64,000 nt of DNA from Oncomelania hupensis (GCA_036898135.1 CM072522.1:14412399-14476398); one strand, 5' to 3'. Counted from the stretch's first letter, positions 38,583 to 50,940 are shown. Program-made: numbers and translations. The notes: generated from the sequence alone by a model not told the origin.

Positions 38583-38990
38583 TGCTGCTGTTACAAGAAG
38601 GGATGCTACAGAAGACTTTTGGGCATTTCCTATACCCTGCACATCGCCAACGACAAAGTCCGACAGACCATCACTCAAGCCATTGGACAACACGATGACC
38701 TAGTACCTGCTCACAGTGGTGAAGATACGGAAACTCCGATGGTATGGCCACGTCACCAGAGCATCAGGCCTTTCAAAGACCGTCCTGCGAGGCACGGTGC
38801 AAGGAGGCAGAAGAAGAGGGAGATAGAAAAAGAGGTGGGAGGACAACATTCAAGAATGGACTGGCTTGACACTGAGCGAAGCCATGAGGGTTGCTGAGGA
38901 CACAAAGTTGGAGTACGCTGGTTAAACGATCATCTGTGGTGCTCCAACGACTTTTGAGTTACGGGATAGGATAGGATAGGATTGGATAGG
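38583..38990 (+). pseudogene. LINE-G 3' end fragment
   Basis: Reads GCYRRLLGISYTLHIANDKV, RQTITQAIGQHDD, then frameshifted versions of RWYGHVTRAS and KKRWEDNIQEWTGLTLSE. Tail GGGATAGGATAGGATAGG. 5'-truncated C-terminal end of the reverse transcriptase protein. Confidence 0.9.
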
Positions 38991-39034
38991 ATGATAATAA
39001 ATTGCATGCTGTGGGTCAGAAGAATGTTTATGAG

Positions 39035-39037
39035 CAA

Positions 39038-39088
<51 letters not shown>

Positions 39089-39291
39089 ATGATGACATCA
39101 TCACGATGATGATGGTACATCATAACGATGATGATGGTAATGATGATGATTTGACGTTGATGATGTGATGGTTGCAGCACGTGGTGATGCTGTCGTAGAT
39201 GCTGACGACGAAGAGGGAGGGGGGGGGGGGGGGGGTAAGGAGAATGATTGCATTATGTTCTGTAAACATTCCATCAGGGAACATTTGACGG

Positions 39292-39376
<85 letters not shown>
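39035..39376. repeat. (CTG)n / (ATG)n microsatellites
   Basis: Two clusters, 39035-39150 and 39293-39376, each starting with CTG repeats and running into ATG repeats, separated by about 140 bp including a run of G. The same order in both suggests duplication of a compound microsatellite. Confidence 0.9.
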
Positions 39377-39377
<1 letters not shown>

Positions 39378-40533
39378 TTAGAGAGATGGGGTTCGGGGAT
39401 GGAGAATCGTTAGTTGAGAGATAGTGAGAGGGGGGGGGGGGGGGGAACAGATGGGTATGAGAGAAAGTGAGAGAGAAACAGAGAACTGCGAGAGAGAAAA
39501 AAAGGAAGACTGACAGCTATGTTTGTTAGACACAGATGTTTGTAAGAAAAGGAAGGACTGAGAGAAACAAAATCAAAGAGAGTGAGAGAGAGTAGGAGAG
39601 AGAAAGAGTAATGCAATAGTCGCTAACATTACTAATGAATCAAAAGTGATCAGTACATATTACATTTGTATTATTGTATTGTACTGTGCGTAACTTTTAA
39701 TGACTGGCACTATAGCAAGTTTACGGTATAGTTGTTGTTCTGATAGTACATTTATTTTTATTTTTTATTTTTCATCAGTCCAGATTTCTAAAAAAATTTT
39801 GTTTCCCTCCGTTTGTTCCATCAATGTTGAAGTACGTGACAATAAATATTTCTAACGGCCACAGACCCTTTCAATGGTAGTTGGTAGCAGAAGCGGAGAG
39901 GTTTTTTTGTTTTGTGTGTGTGTGGTTGTGTGTATGTGGTTGTGTGTATGTGTGGGTGCGTGTGTGTGTGTGCTGAGGGTAGTACTGATGGTATTTCATC
40001 GATCCACGGCCCGCATAGCCTATCAGCCAGAGAGCATTGAGCTCACGTCAGCAGAGTGGGTTGCGCTATGTTAATTTAGCCCACTGAGCTATCTACAATC
40101 AGTTGCACTAGTTAATTTTGTCTGTCTCGCAAGAATTTATTGAGCTCATAGTATCAGCTGAGTAGGTCGTAGCTTTGAGCAGTAGTGCTTTTTTTTCGGC
40201 TGTCTATACTCAATGTAGTATAGGTTGTCGTCAAATGCCAAGTTCAGTGTACATGTAAAGGTTCGTCGGCTTAAGGCAGACTCCGAGAGCCTAGTCATGC
40301 TCTGTGTTCCGATTCAGGATGAGGATGGCGTTCAGCCTAGCAACAGCTCTGCTGAGAGGGACGAGACAGAGTTGTACTTCCATGAGGTACTTGGTACTGC
40401 GTAATACTTCTACAGCTTTAAAAAAAAAAAAAAAACAAAAACAAAAAAAAAAAACATATATATTGACAGACAAAAATACACCGTGTATTAAAAATTACAG
40501 ACATGTGTTACTATGGGCCACATAGCACCAACC

Positions 40534-40912
40534 TATCCTATCCTATCCTATCCTATCCTATCCTATCCCATAACTCGGAGGTCGTAGGGGCACCACAGAT
40601 GATCGTTTAACCAGCGTACTCCATCTTTCCCTGTCCTCAGCATCCCAGATTGTTTCGCTCAGTGTCAAACCAGTCCATTCTCGAATGTTGTCCTCCCACC
40701 TCTTTTTCGGTCTCCCTCTTCTTCTACCTCCTTGCACTGTGCCTTGCAGGATGGTATTTGCAAGAACTGATGATCTGGTGACGTGGCCATACCATCGGAG
40801 TTTCCGTTTTTTTAACCACTGTGAGCAGGTCATCGTGTTGCCCAATGGCTTGTGTGATGGTCTGTCGGACTTCGTCGTTGGTGAGGTGCTGAGTATAGCA
40901 CCAACAGTCTCA
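40534..40912 (-). pseudogene. LINE-G 3' end fragment
   Basis: The best-preserved terminal block. Minus strand reads TTKSDRPSHKPLGNTMTCSQ, then in frame LKKRKLRWYGHVTRSSVLAN, TILQGTVQGGRRRGRPKKRW, EDNIREWTGLTLSETIWDAE. The tail is seven CCTAT units on the plus strand. It stays open for about 120 codons. Confidence 0.92.
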
Positions 40913-41079
40913 TAATAATACATAATTATGCTAAGTACACCCCACCCTCATCCCCCAACAATTTTCAAGAAGAAAGAAATAGGTAATAAAAGAAGGGAAG
41001 AAATAAAACAAAGAAAGAGTAATGAAAGGCAGAAAGAAACAAGAAAGAAGAAAAGCATGAATGAATGAACATAGAAGCT

Positions 41080-41129
41080 TAACGTCTACGCCCACCATTG
41101 GCGATATGGCAGACGTGGATAACCATCAC

Positions 41130-41168
<39 letters not shown>

Positions 41169-41582
41169 ACACACACACATTCTTGTATAGGTCACAAATG
41201 AGGTAATTTTAGAATGTAGGAGTCGGAAACCACTTTTTTGACGGAAAGAACGCAAATATTTCTTCTAGAAATGTAAGAATTTAAGTCAAAATTGGCTCTT
41301 TCCGTCTCAAAAGTTGACCTACTTCGTCTCCTAGAGGCGACGAAATAGGTCGATTTTTGCTTCAAACTTTCCCGAAAATTGGCTGGATTTTCTCCGTCCC
41401 GGATAGTGCACTCCTCTGTACTTAAAACACTCTTTTGCACTACAACTGCACTCCCATGCACTAAAAAAGCACTCCCGCGTACTTAGAAACAAATGGGTCA
41501 CGCGAGACAAATGAGGAACGAGCAAATTACCCCATTTATGCTTAAAAAAGTAAATTCCGTTTTTCATTTTTGTGGTTTTACA

Positions 41583-41618
<36 letters not shown>

Positions 41619-41815
41619 ACCACCACCACCACCCTCAGGGAGGAGGGGATAAGGACCTAAATCAACACTGAACCACCAGAGAAATCACACTGCTAAGATG
41701 GACAGTGAAAAGAGCCACTTTTTTTTTAAAAAATCTTGCCCACCGCGGGATTCAAACCTGGGTTCATCGGTTTGCCAGGCGAACGCTCTTACCACTGAGC
41801 TACGGTGGTGGTGAA
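41080..41815 (-). mobile_element. SINE-C (tRNA-Ala-like head), interrupted
   Basis: Minus strand head CCGTAGCTCAGTGGTAAGAG with loop CTGGCAA (GGC at the anticodon position) and B box GGTTTGAATCCC. The body (TGGTGGTTCAGTGTTGATTT) is interrupted by (CA)n and the piece 41182-41588. The end is the complement of AACGTCTACGCCCACCATTG. Related copies are at 53505 and 53815. Confidence 0.75.
41182..41588. mobile_element. possible MITE inside a (CA)n tract
   Basis: A non-repetitive 400-bp piece lies between two (CA)n stretches in the middle of SINE-C. Its ends are imperfect inverted repeats (TTGTATAGGTCACAAATGA against TTGTAAAACCACAAAAATGA). Inside, four AGT.C/G..GGAGTGC-like words recur. The class is unknown. 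Confidence 0.35.
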
Positions 41816-41872
41816 GGAAAGAAAGAAAAGAAAAGAACGAAAGAAAGCAAGAAAGAAAGAAAGAAAGAAGAA

Positions 41873-41942
<70 letters not shown>

Positions 41943-42050
41943 TATCTGAATAAATTAATACCTAAATGATACAAATACTGTTTGTTGGTTTGTTTGTTTG
42001 TTTGTTTGTTTGTTTGTTTGTTTGTTTGTTTGTTTGTTTGTTTGTTTAAT
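41815..42050. repeat. (GAAA)n and (TTTG)n microsatellites
   Basis: 41815-41945 is GAAA repeats. 41979-42050 is TTTG repeats. Confidence 0.95.
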
Positions 42051-42571
42051 TTAAGTCTTTTCACCTAAGTGATTTTAGACTTATACAAATACGGGGCCAA
42101 TATAATGTGTCAGTATTGTTAAGACTTGGAACTTTGAAACTTTGTCCTTTTATTTCATAGCACACACTTTTAAACATCAATACAACAAAAGGCTGTAGGC
42201 CCAATGCGCTTTTTAGCCCCCAACCCCCACCTCCCCACCCCCAACCTCCCAAAAAAGGAAGGGGAGCTGGGGTGGTAAAATAAATGAAACAAGCCTGAGA
42301 GAATGCACAAAAACACATTTCACATCACGTGCAAATGTACTGAATTGTTTTCAATTTTAAAAAAAACACACAAAGAAACAATGGAGGGGGAGAAAAAAAA
42401 AATTACAGTTTACGACACAGTATTGCATAATCCCTAGGTTTTTTTCCCCTGACGAAATACCAATAATGAAATAGATGAAAGCACGACGAATTTTAAATTA
42501 GTTAGTAGGCTCTTGAGAAGCAAACGATGTACTGCGGGTTTTGCTGGAAAATAAGCACTAGTGTTCAATGA

Positions 42572-42975
42572 GATACGGTGGTCTAATGGTAGTGCTTTGG
42601 CTTGCGGATCTGAAGGTCCCTGGTTCGAGCCCAGTCCGGGCCATTGTGTTGTGTCCCTGGGAAAGACACTTTACTCCCGTTTCCTACTCCTTCGGATGAG
42701 AGTATAAACCGAGGTCTGGTCTGTGTGTCGCATACAATCAATAATAACGGACTTTAAAGATCCTGACGCTCATGTCCTAGACGGGTGAGTGCCGGTAACG
42801 AGAACAAGCCCAACATGCACTTGGTCCTTCTCCCCCATCTCTGGTTGGCCAGGATAGTGCTCAGTTAGATCCTGTATCGGCCAGCGCTCAGTTAGATCCT
42901 GTATCGGCCAGCGCCTAGAGTCTGGTCAAGTACAGCGAGATAAGTGCGCTATAAAAATCCTCAGTAATAATAATT
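42572..42975 (+). mobile_element. SINE-A, near full length
   Basis: Head with A box (TGGTCTAATGGTAGTGC) and B box (GGTTCGAGCCC), then TGTGTCCCTGGGAAAGACAC, TTTAAAGATCCTGACGCTCA, TGTCCTAGACGGGTGAGTGC. The tail region holds a tandem 27-bp duplication (GTTAGATCCTGTATCGGCCA twice) and ends GCGCTATAAAAATCC with (AAT). The head differs from the 27681 copy, so the family has swapped or diverged tRNA-like heads. Confidence 0.85.
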
Positions 42976-43319
42976 TTAAAAAAAATAACATGCAAGGCAC
43001 TTTCGATGACATAAGTATAACCTTTGACAGATCCTGGTACGACAATGAGGTTGGTTCCCTTCAAATTTTTAAATTTAAGGTGCTTTCGTTCGCGCTTGTA
43101 CTTCTACACTAACATTGCAGAACCATTGTCTACTTTCTTTGTGTAAAAAAAACACCTCAACTTACCATAATGTTATAGTCTACTTATAGTATGTACTTGA
43201 TACAGTAGATCGGAATATAGGTCTGTCGAATCCGTATTAATCGTATAATATTTCAGTTAGGTTTCTTTCTTTAGGCCAATGTCAGGACTTACAGCCATTG
43301 TTTGTAATTCATCTTTATC
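42976..43319. other. intergenic sequence, nothing recognised
   Basis: AT-rich sequence without repeats or exons that I can identify. Confidence 0.4.
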
Positions 43320-43522
43320 AGCAGCAGCAGCTTCACCGCCATCGCGTATCAACAACATCATCATCGTCGCCGCCGTCGTCGTCATCATCATTAGCATCAT
43401 CGTCGTCGTCGCCGTCGTTCTTATTATTATTATCATCATCAACATCATCATCCACACAAGGTTCGATTGTGCGATTTTCAGTTGTGTTGTCGTCGAAATC
43501 ATCATCATAAACATTATTATTG

Positions 43523-43553
<31 letters not shown>

Positions 43554-43870
43554 CATTATCCACAAACGGTTCGTTCTGTTAGACTGTGCTATTTTGATTG
43601 CATCATCATCATCTTCTTCTTCTTCTTTTTCTCTCATGGTCTTGATTTGGCTCGGAAGAGTCCGCTGGACCTAAAGCAATAATCATGTAATGTATTCTTC
43701 TTCTTCTTCTTCTTCTTCTTCTTCTTCTTCTTCTTCTGCTACCAAGGTTCGTTCTCGGTCGGATTGTGCTAATTTCTGTTGCGTCGTCGTCGTCATCATC
43801 ATCATCTTCATCTTCATCACCATCTTTTTCTTCTTCTTCTTCTTCTTCACCCACACATGGTTTAATTCGT
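43320..43870. repeat. compound (ATC)n/(TTC)n array with four copies of a 45-bp spacer
   Basis: Trinucleotide repeats are punctuated by a diverged spacer at about 43459, 43566, 43745 and 43858. The spacer reads GGTTCG-TTC, variable bases, GATTGTGCGATTTTC-GTTG. A retroposon F 3' terminus is embedded at 43639-43694. Acidic or Ser-rich open frames across it are not genes. Confidence 0.8.
43639..43694 (+). mobile_element. retroposon F, 3' terminus only
   Basis: GGTCTTGATTTGGCTCGGAA, GAGTCCGCTGGACCTAAAGC, AATAATCATGTAATGTA, followed by (TTC)n. Matches the 3' end of 54742-55313. Confidence 0.75.
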
Positions 43871-44379
43871 TCCCTGTCATATTGTGCGATTTCCTGTTGC
43901 GTGTGAGGCCCTGTCTAGGTTTTATTTTACTGTGGCTGGAGAGTCCAGCAGGCGGGTTTGGTACTGGTACTGGAGTACCAAAATGTACAGTGACTGGTTT
44001 TTTTCTTTCTTCAGTAAACACCATCTCCAGGACAAAGTAGAACTACTGATGAAAGAAATCGATATTCAAATCAACCACCTCCCAGGGCCCCGCTGCCACG
44101 AGAAAAGATAACCCAAATGGAAATGTGGGATGGGAAATGCTTGTGCTTCGTGTGTGGGAAGACAAGAGAGAGAGACAGAGATAGAGAGAGAGAGACAGAG
44201 ACTTCATAACGTTTTATTGAACAAAACAATTTGCTCATATCAAGGGGATGGGGAATACACTGGGAATAGGGGATATTAAGAATAAATAGATAAATAAAAA
44301 CAATAAAACCATCTAGTTTGCATGCAGATCATGAATATAGTTGTTTCCTGACAATTAAACTATATATCTCATTCACATT

Positions 44380-44591
44380 ACTATGGAGAGAGAGAGAGAG
44401 AGAGAGTGTGTGTGTGTGTAGGTGTGTGTGTGTGTGTGTGTGTGTGCGTGCGTGCGTAAACGAGGGGGAAGGATAGAAGGGAGGGGGGGGGGAGAGATAG
44501 GTGAAAGAACAGAAGAAAGAGAAGAGTCGGTCAGTGAACTGGGTTAGATGGAATGAGGCATTAGGAAGAAAGGAGAGAGTGAGAGCGGTCT

Positions 44592-44672
<81 letters not shown>

Positions 44673-44692
44673 GAGAGAGAGAGAGAGAGAGG
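44380..44692. repeat. (GA)n and (GT)n microsatellites
   Basis: (GA)n then (GT)n at 44384-44455, and a 100-bp (GA)n at 44593-44692. Confidence 0.95.
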
Positions 44693-45154
44693 TAAGGAAA
44701 AGAAGATGAACCCCACAACCTAGCCTAACCACAGGAGCATTACACAAGTTGGATGCCTGTAGTAGCTCTGTAGCAAGCGGTGCGCGGCAGCTCCATGCCT
44801 TCCATGACATAATGAATTATTTGGCAAGTGGAGCATCAATTTGTCCTGTAGGCCTACATGCCTTCTTATTCATCCCGTGTGTAGGAAGTCGGGTGGGGAA
44901 GGGAAGATTATCGGCAAAGGCGGTTGATGGGGTGTGAGTTATGTGAGTGAGGGCTGGGAAAGAGTGGAGTGGGGGGGGGGGGGGGGTCAAGATGCTTTAT
45001 AATTTTTAGTTTGGTCTTTACCTTTGTTTCCCTTGATCATTCTTATCCCTGTTCTCAAACTGATTGTTACCTCCGACAACCCTCACCCCCCCCCCCTCCC
45101 ACGACAACTCTCCCTTCTTCTTTATTGTACTATGGAGGCCCCGTAGGACGAGGA

Positions 45155-45163
45155 AACAACAAC

Positions 45164-45200
<37 letters not shown>

Positions 45201-45213
45201 TTAGTATTATTAT

Positions 45214-45281
<68 letters not shown>

Positions 45282-45290
45282 ATATTAATA
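45155..45290. repeat. (AAT)n(CTA)n microsatellite
   Basis: A compound array switching from AAT to ACT units. Poly-Asn/Thr open frames are artefacts. Confidence 0.95.
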
Positions 45291-45334
45291 ATAAAAATAA
45301 TAATAACAACCAAAAAATAATACAAATTAAAAAA

Positions 45335-47386
45335 TGTCACGTCCCAACTGCCTCAACAGAGGTTCGACACGTGTGCTCTTTCACACGAGAAAAAAACCCA
45401 ACACCTAAATAAAATCTATGAGACAAAACCAGAAGTGACAAGACAATTTCTTTATTTCACTCACACATTCACACTCAAAATTAACTCCCTTTATCCCACT
45501 TCCCAACCTACCAACCCTCAATCCCACTAATATAACCCCAAAACTAATACATAAACAATTCGCTCAAAATAATAATGATAATTAAATCAAAAAATGGAAA
45601 ATGACTAACTACAAAATGTACAAAAGATTTATAATAATTACGTCTGGATCAGCTTACTGACAACAAGGTAAATAATTGTAAGCAAATGCTTTAAATCTTT
45701 GTAAATATTCAAACCTTGCTTCACTTAAACTTCAAAACAGTTATTACAACTCTTTTATATCATATGAAATGCATAGAGAAAATTTATATTTTATACAAAA
45801 TAGAATTTGTAAGGAAAATAATCTAAATCATTAACTAGTAAATATCTGGCGAATTAATTCCCCCAGACAAAACTATACAACCACAAGGCTACTTAATCAG
45901 GTAGGTAATATTACAGTGACAATGATTATTATTCACTTCACTTTAAATATATTCCAATCCACTGAAATTTCCAAGTTAGCACATGTAAATAAGTATTTCT
46001 TTCATAAATGGTTCCTTAACAGACATAGTTATTTGTTGTGTGAATGCAGGGTGCGTGTGTGTTGTGTGAACAGTTATAAACAGCTTAATATAGAAAGTGC
46101 GGCTTTTTCCTCGACACAAGAACCTTAACCTAAGGTTGACCAAAGGAAAAGGCGTTGGTTCAGCACGCTCCAACACACACGCGGCCCAGCTGGAAGGCGG
46201 AACCCTCAATACTGAGTCTGGTTTTGGTTATTGGTTTTGGTACATCTGCAGCAATACATACAAAATATGCAACCATTAATAATTATATTACAATATATTG
46301 CACAAGCATTCCGCTGACGGAATGGTTGTCTCCCTTTCACTATTCTTACTCATACTCCCGGTCATAACTTCCGCCGTTGCACACATGCATTTCCATTCAC
46401 GTCCTTTCTGTCATTACTTCGCTACACAACAGCGAATTCTTTTATATCAATTTATAATTATTTAGTTTATAATACATTTTAGACTATTCTCTCTCTCTCT
46501 CTCTCTCTCGGTATTTATGCAGCAAATAATATGAAACATAAAATAGAATTAAGAAAACATAATTAACTATCCATTCACACTGCACGCATAACCCAAACCC
46601 CCGAACGATATGGCCAACTGAGAAATTGAGACAAGCAACTTACGATTACCAGTGGAGATCCTCCGGCCTGTTGACAGAGACACACATATGACGAGACAAA
46701 CACACAGGCACAGATGGTTAGGCAAGGTGATACACAAGGTGATACACAGGCAGAAGAAGTCCTAGACGGAGTCACAGGTCACCCGACGTTACACGTAGAT
46801 AACTCGGATTTCACCGAGAATACACAGCAGGTATTCTAAACGGCTTAGGGTAATTCCAGTTATTCAAACACTTCCAAAGTGTTCCCAAAATAATCCTCCT
46901 CTTCCGATAACTAGGCTCTTTCTCGTTGACAGTCTGATCAGTACGACCCACAGACAAAGTCACTATCTGGCACCTTGACACAACTCAGATCCGTTGATTC
47001 TGGCTACATAAGCGATATGCCAAAATTTCTGCCCCTATCAAAAATACAGTGCATGGGGTTTTATACGATTAGCCTAGAATGATCTAGAACATACTCATTT
47101 TAATTATATTAATTTCCTGCACCGTTCGCGATTAGAGCACGCATTCCACACATAGGAAATCGCATGGCAGCAATCAATCTTCCCAATAATAAAATAGCCC
47201 ACTAATGTTTTCTAACAATAGTGCGTTCTGCACGGGCGCAATTCATTCGCTACTTCTATTAATTATAAACTTAATTAATTTTATTCTGATACTCTCCCCT
47301 TACTACCGTAACTTTTAACCTCTATGTACAGGCTGATGATTAAACTATATACATAGGCGCACGACTGCAAACTGCGTAGCGTGACA
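45335..47386 (-). mobile_element. possible long solo LTR or TG...CA-bounded element
   Basis: About 2.05 kb starting TGTCACG and ending CGTGACA, i.e. TG..CA inverted ends. On the minus strand AATAAAG occurs about 120 bp before the end, as a U5-side polyadenylation signal would. No clear target duplication and no second LTR were found, and there is no coding sequence. The ends could be a coincidence. Confidence 0.35.
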
Positions 47387-47414
47387 CAAAATAATAAAAA
47401 TAAAATTTAAAAAA

Positions 47415-47441
47415 TACATTATTAAGGTAATTAATTAATTA

Positions 47442-47507
<66 letters not shown>
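47415..47507. repeat. (AATT)n/(AAT)n microsatellite
   Basis: Directly precedes the LINE-G fragment at 47519. Confidence 0.95.
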
Positions 47508-47508
<1 letters not shown>

Positions 47509-47518
47509 GATGTTATAT

Positions 47519-47840
47519 AACGGTCCACAACCCGTTGGACAGCACGATGACCTGCTCACAGTGGTGAAGAAACGGAAACTCCGATGGTATGGCCACGTCA
47601 CCAGAGCATCAGGCCTTGCAAAGACCATCCTGCAAGGCACAGTGCAATGAGGTAGAAGAAGAGGGACACCAAAAAAGAGGTGGGAGGACAACACTGGAGA
47701 ATGGACTGGTTTGACACTGAGCGAAGCCATGAGGGTTGGTGAGGACAGAGAAAGACGGAGTACGCTGGTTAAACGATCATCTGTGGTGCCGCTACGATCT
47801 CCGAGTTACGGGATAGGATAGGATAGGATAGGATAGGATA
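47519..47840 (+). pseudogene. LINE-G 3' end fragment
   Basis: Starts within the IGQHDDLLTV-coding block. The shared KRKLRWYGHVTRASGLAKTI frame is interrupted by a stop (GTGCAATGA in place of a sense codon) and frameshifts. Tail of six GGATA units. Confidence 0.9.
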
Positions 47841-47994
47841 ACGCCCTTTATTCCCAAATCAGACGCAAGACGCGGCGATCTGTAACTAACTTACACGCTT
47901 ACATGTTACAGACACTCTTACGTACAAAACAAACAACGCGCTGGACCCTCACTCAAAACATGCGCTGTAAAGGCAATTGCAGTCGCCTGTTAGA

Positions 47995-48235
47995 AACACT
48001 GAAAAGAAATTAAACTGCAGCTTTGAAAATTTAGCTAGACTGTCGGCATCCAATACCATTATACTGAAGGGAGGTAGGAAACCGGAGCACCCGGAGGAAA
48101 CCGTCGGTGACCTGGAAAGTCTCGTAGGCCTCCTGCCTAATTTGAGTCCCGTTACGTTCGCCCCCATGCGGGAATCGAACAGCGGCCTAAGAAACTGGCG
48201 ACTATAACCAACTGCGTCACTAGATTGCTCTGGGC
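47995..48235 (-). mobile_element. SINE-D copy
   Basis: Minus strand: head with B box GTTCGATTCCCGC, then CACCGACGGTTTCCTCCGGG, TGCTCCGGTTTCCTACCTCC, and ends near AATGGTATTGGATGCC. The longest SINE-D in the window. Confidence 0.8.
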
Positions 48236-48980
48236 GATCGGGATCGGGTTCAGGGGAATAGTGAAAAAATTGCGTACATGGGGACAGCTAGTGGACGGGC
48301 ATGATTGTTGTGGTAACCCCGGGAGGGTAGACTAAGGATTAAAGTGGGTGAGAATTTTGGCCGGAGGAAGGGAGGGAGGGGAAGGGGAGAGGGATGGCAC
48401 ATAATAAATATAAAGTTTAAAAGGCACTGAATTTTTTAGTAAATAAAATAAATCTGCCCCAAAGTTGTCAAGAAAAAGGTTTGCCAAAGAAATTTCCGTC
48501 TAGGACACATACGACTCCCTACCGATGCATTCGCAGACCTTCCTGACCTCCGTCCCAATGCCACTGGAAGCCGCAACACCCACCAACTACCGGGTGTTGC
48601 GACTGACCGCAACGCTGGTCCGAGGGGGTCGGGAGGGTGGTACGACTGTCCGGTTTAGGGAGAGATCTGCCATTCTGGCCAGGAACGGCAAGTGGATTAT
48701 AGCGGTCCCAGGGAACAGTCCGCTTTGGGTACTGCATTAGCTTGGTTATAAATCAAATATTCGTAATCAGTATTATATAACAAGCCTAGGTACCGTGCAG
48801 GTATTAAAAACAACAACAAATGATTGTTTCACTGTTCACTAGACAGTAATATTAAATAGTAACCCACACCAGTGCCTCAAAGGAAGACGCGTTATTGCTA
48901 ATATCGCGTTGTCGTGTGCATATATGTCTCTACAGCATAGAGCGTTTCGCTATACAAATTTACTCTAAACCCAGTAGAAT

Positions 48981-49128
48981 CAAAGGCGCTTGCATCTGGA
49001 CACGCGAGCGCCTATGCATGTGACGCGTCTCCCTTTGGTTATCTATAATAAATATTTATAATAAATAACCAAAGAGAGACGTGTCACAGGCATAGGCGCT
49101 CGCGTGTCCAGATACAAGCGCCCGTGGA
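48981..49128. mobile_element. foldback element, about 60-bp inverted arms
   Basis: Left arm (GGCGCTTGCATCTGGACACG, CGAGCGCCTATGC, GTGACGCGTCTCCCTTTGGT) is repeated inverted after a 22-bp AT-rich loop, with few mismatches. Both sides are flanked by TAGAAT, a possible 6-bp target duplication. The transcript would form one long hairpin. Confidence 0.75.
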
Positions 49129-49477
49129 TAGAATTAGGACGGTACAAGCTTTTTTTTTCTTGTCCATCTGTTCTTTAGAACAAATTTCTTGAGGAACACA
49201 CAGACACCAGAACAAACAGGTAATTGTATGTTTTGAATGAGATTTTCACTGTACAGTCTTCAGTACTACATCACAAAGCATTGAATAAATCCTGTGCAGT
49301 CGAGTGGAGTATTTCCACTCCAAACTCTCGACCACTTCTCCAACGCGCACACGAACCCATCCTAAATTACTATTTACCCCTCAGAGAGGCATTTCAAAAA
49401 CTGTTCCTTGAACTTAAAGACTGTCGACATCAAGTGCTGCGACGCCCTCTGCAGGTTACTGCCACCAATCTACGTAA

Positions 49478-49690
49478 GTTATTTAGTTATTCATTGCTTA
49501 CAGGGTCCAGCGGATTGCAAAGAGCCGAATCAGGACCACAAAATAAAGATCACAACTTGGTTGAGAGAGGACTTACTCCCGATCCGCACAAAAGATCTGC
49601 TGATACAACCCTAGTGGTAACACTGAAGGCACCCCACCAGCCGGTCACCTTACAACAAAGGCATCCCACGCAGAATACCAGTCCACAATT
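49478..49690 (-). mobile_element. retroposon F, 5'-truncated
   Basis: Plus strand: ATTCATTGCTTACAGGGTCC, AGCGGATTGCAAAGAGCCGA, AAAGATCTGCTGATACAACC, CATCCCACGCAG. Only the 3' third of the element is present. Confidence 0.8.
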
Positions 49691-49959
49691 TAGCCCTGTG
49701 CACCCCTAAAAGCAGAAGACGAAGCGCCAGGTCTGAAAAAACATATGTCGTGTCGCCTTGTCCCCGCATGAACTGATCTAAGGGCTCAAGGATCTCTCCA
49801 AAGAAGGAACCAAGTTACCTTCTGGCAGTCTCAAGGGGGACAATTTCTCCCCAAGCGTGAACAGTCACCCTCCACTCCGCCACCACTGCAACCCTGGCCA
49901 TTCCACCCCCATCCCCACCCCCACCCCCCAAAAAAAACAACAAATAAAAAACAAACATG

Positions 49960-50075
49960 CATACAAGCCATTCAAATGTATTGCCAGACACACACACATA
50001 GCTCAAAATCAGCATTTCTTAAGCGTTACTTCGGTTGGCAGCGTTTTCACTCGGCTTTACCTTAAAATGCAGGGC
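49960..50075 (+). repeat. dispersed repeat R1, 5' part
   Basis: AAGCCATTCAAATGTATTGC, CAGACACACACACATAGCTC, TTCACTCGGCTTTACCTTAA. Immediately followed by a G run and an imperfect inverted repeat (GGATCTGGGGGG against CCCCCC..GATCCGGCCCTG), near 50072-50329. Confidence 0.6.
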
Positions 50076-50940
50076 CGGATCTGGGGGGGGGGGGTTCCTG
50101 GGTTCCGGAAACCCCCCCCCCCCCCCCTGGCCATTCGATGTACCTCACTCAGTCAGAAAAAAAATATATATATGGAGTTTTTTTAAAGCTCTTAATTTAG
50201 TTGACACTGGTGGTAAGTAAAACGTTCCTCATTCTACTCAAGTTCCTCGAGCGGACACGTTTTTGTCACCCCTAACCCCTTAAAAAATTTTTGGAACCCC
50301 CCCCTCCAAGAGTAAGTGATCCGGCCCTGAAATGGACAGCGCAAAACGTTTTTAGAAACTTGTGAATCACAGCAATCTTGACCTTTTAAAAAGTGCAAGT
50401 AGATTTTTTTTAAACTTAGAAGTAGGCAAAGTATCTCAATAGTAATAATAATCAAAATCGGTCCAGTCATTCTTGTGTAGTGGTGTTGGTGGTGGTGTTT
50501 TGGAGAGAAGAAGATAAAGTGATGGAGGCTAGGGCGATGAAGAAACGCTAACGAATACTATACAAATTATATATGGGCGGAAACGCGGAAATACGACTTT
50601 TCTACTGATATAATAATATCGGACATATCTGCTACAAAATAAAAATAATACGCAATTTAAGAGGGAGTTGGCTGCTGCTTTTAAGAATGTCACGAGTCTA
50701 ATCTCGTAAAAACTCTTTAATTGAATACAATTATAAATCATAGTAATAATGACAAAGAAAGAACGACGTCTCCTCTTTCTAACGATATATAATATGACAT
50801 GGTTACTATTATGGGTTTCGACTATGACGGACTAAAGTAGAAAACACCTAACACAACAACAATATTTACATCTAACCTCTTCTTACAACTTTTCCTCTGT
50901 TTCTCTTCCGATGTATGTCCCTATAAAACTAAAATTTAAT
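50076..50940. other. intergenic sequence with inverted GGGCCGGATC ends
   Basis: GCAGGGCCGGATC at about 50071 and GATCCGGCCCTG at about 50318 are inverted copies around a 230-bp G/C-run-bearing piece, possibly a small DNA element. The rest is unassigned. Confidence 0.4.

Noticed and set aside
41750..41815. tRNA-Ala gene on the minus strand
   Set aside because: Mismatched anticodon stem, and the sequence continues into the SINE-C body.
44969..45412. Poly-Asn/Thr protein
   Set aside because: Translation of (AAT)n(CTA)n microsatellite.
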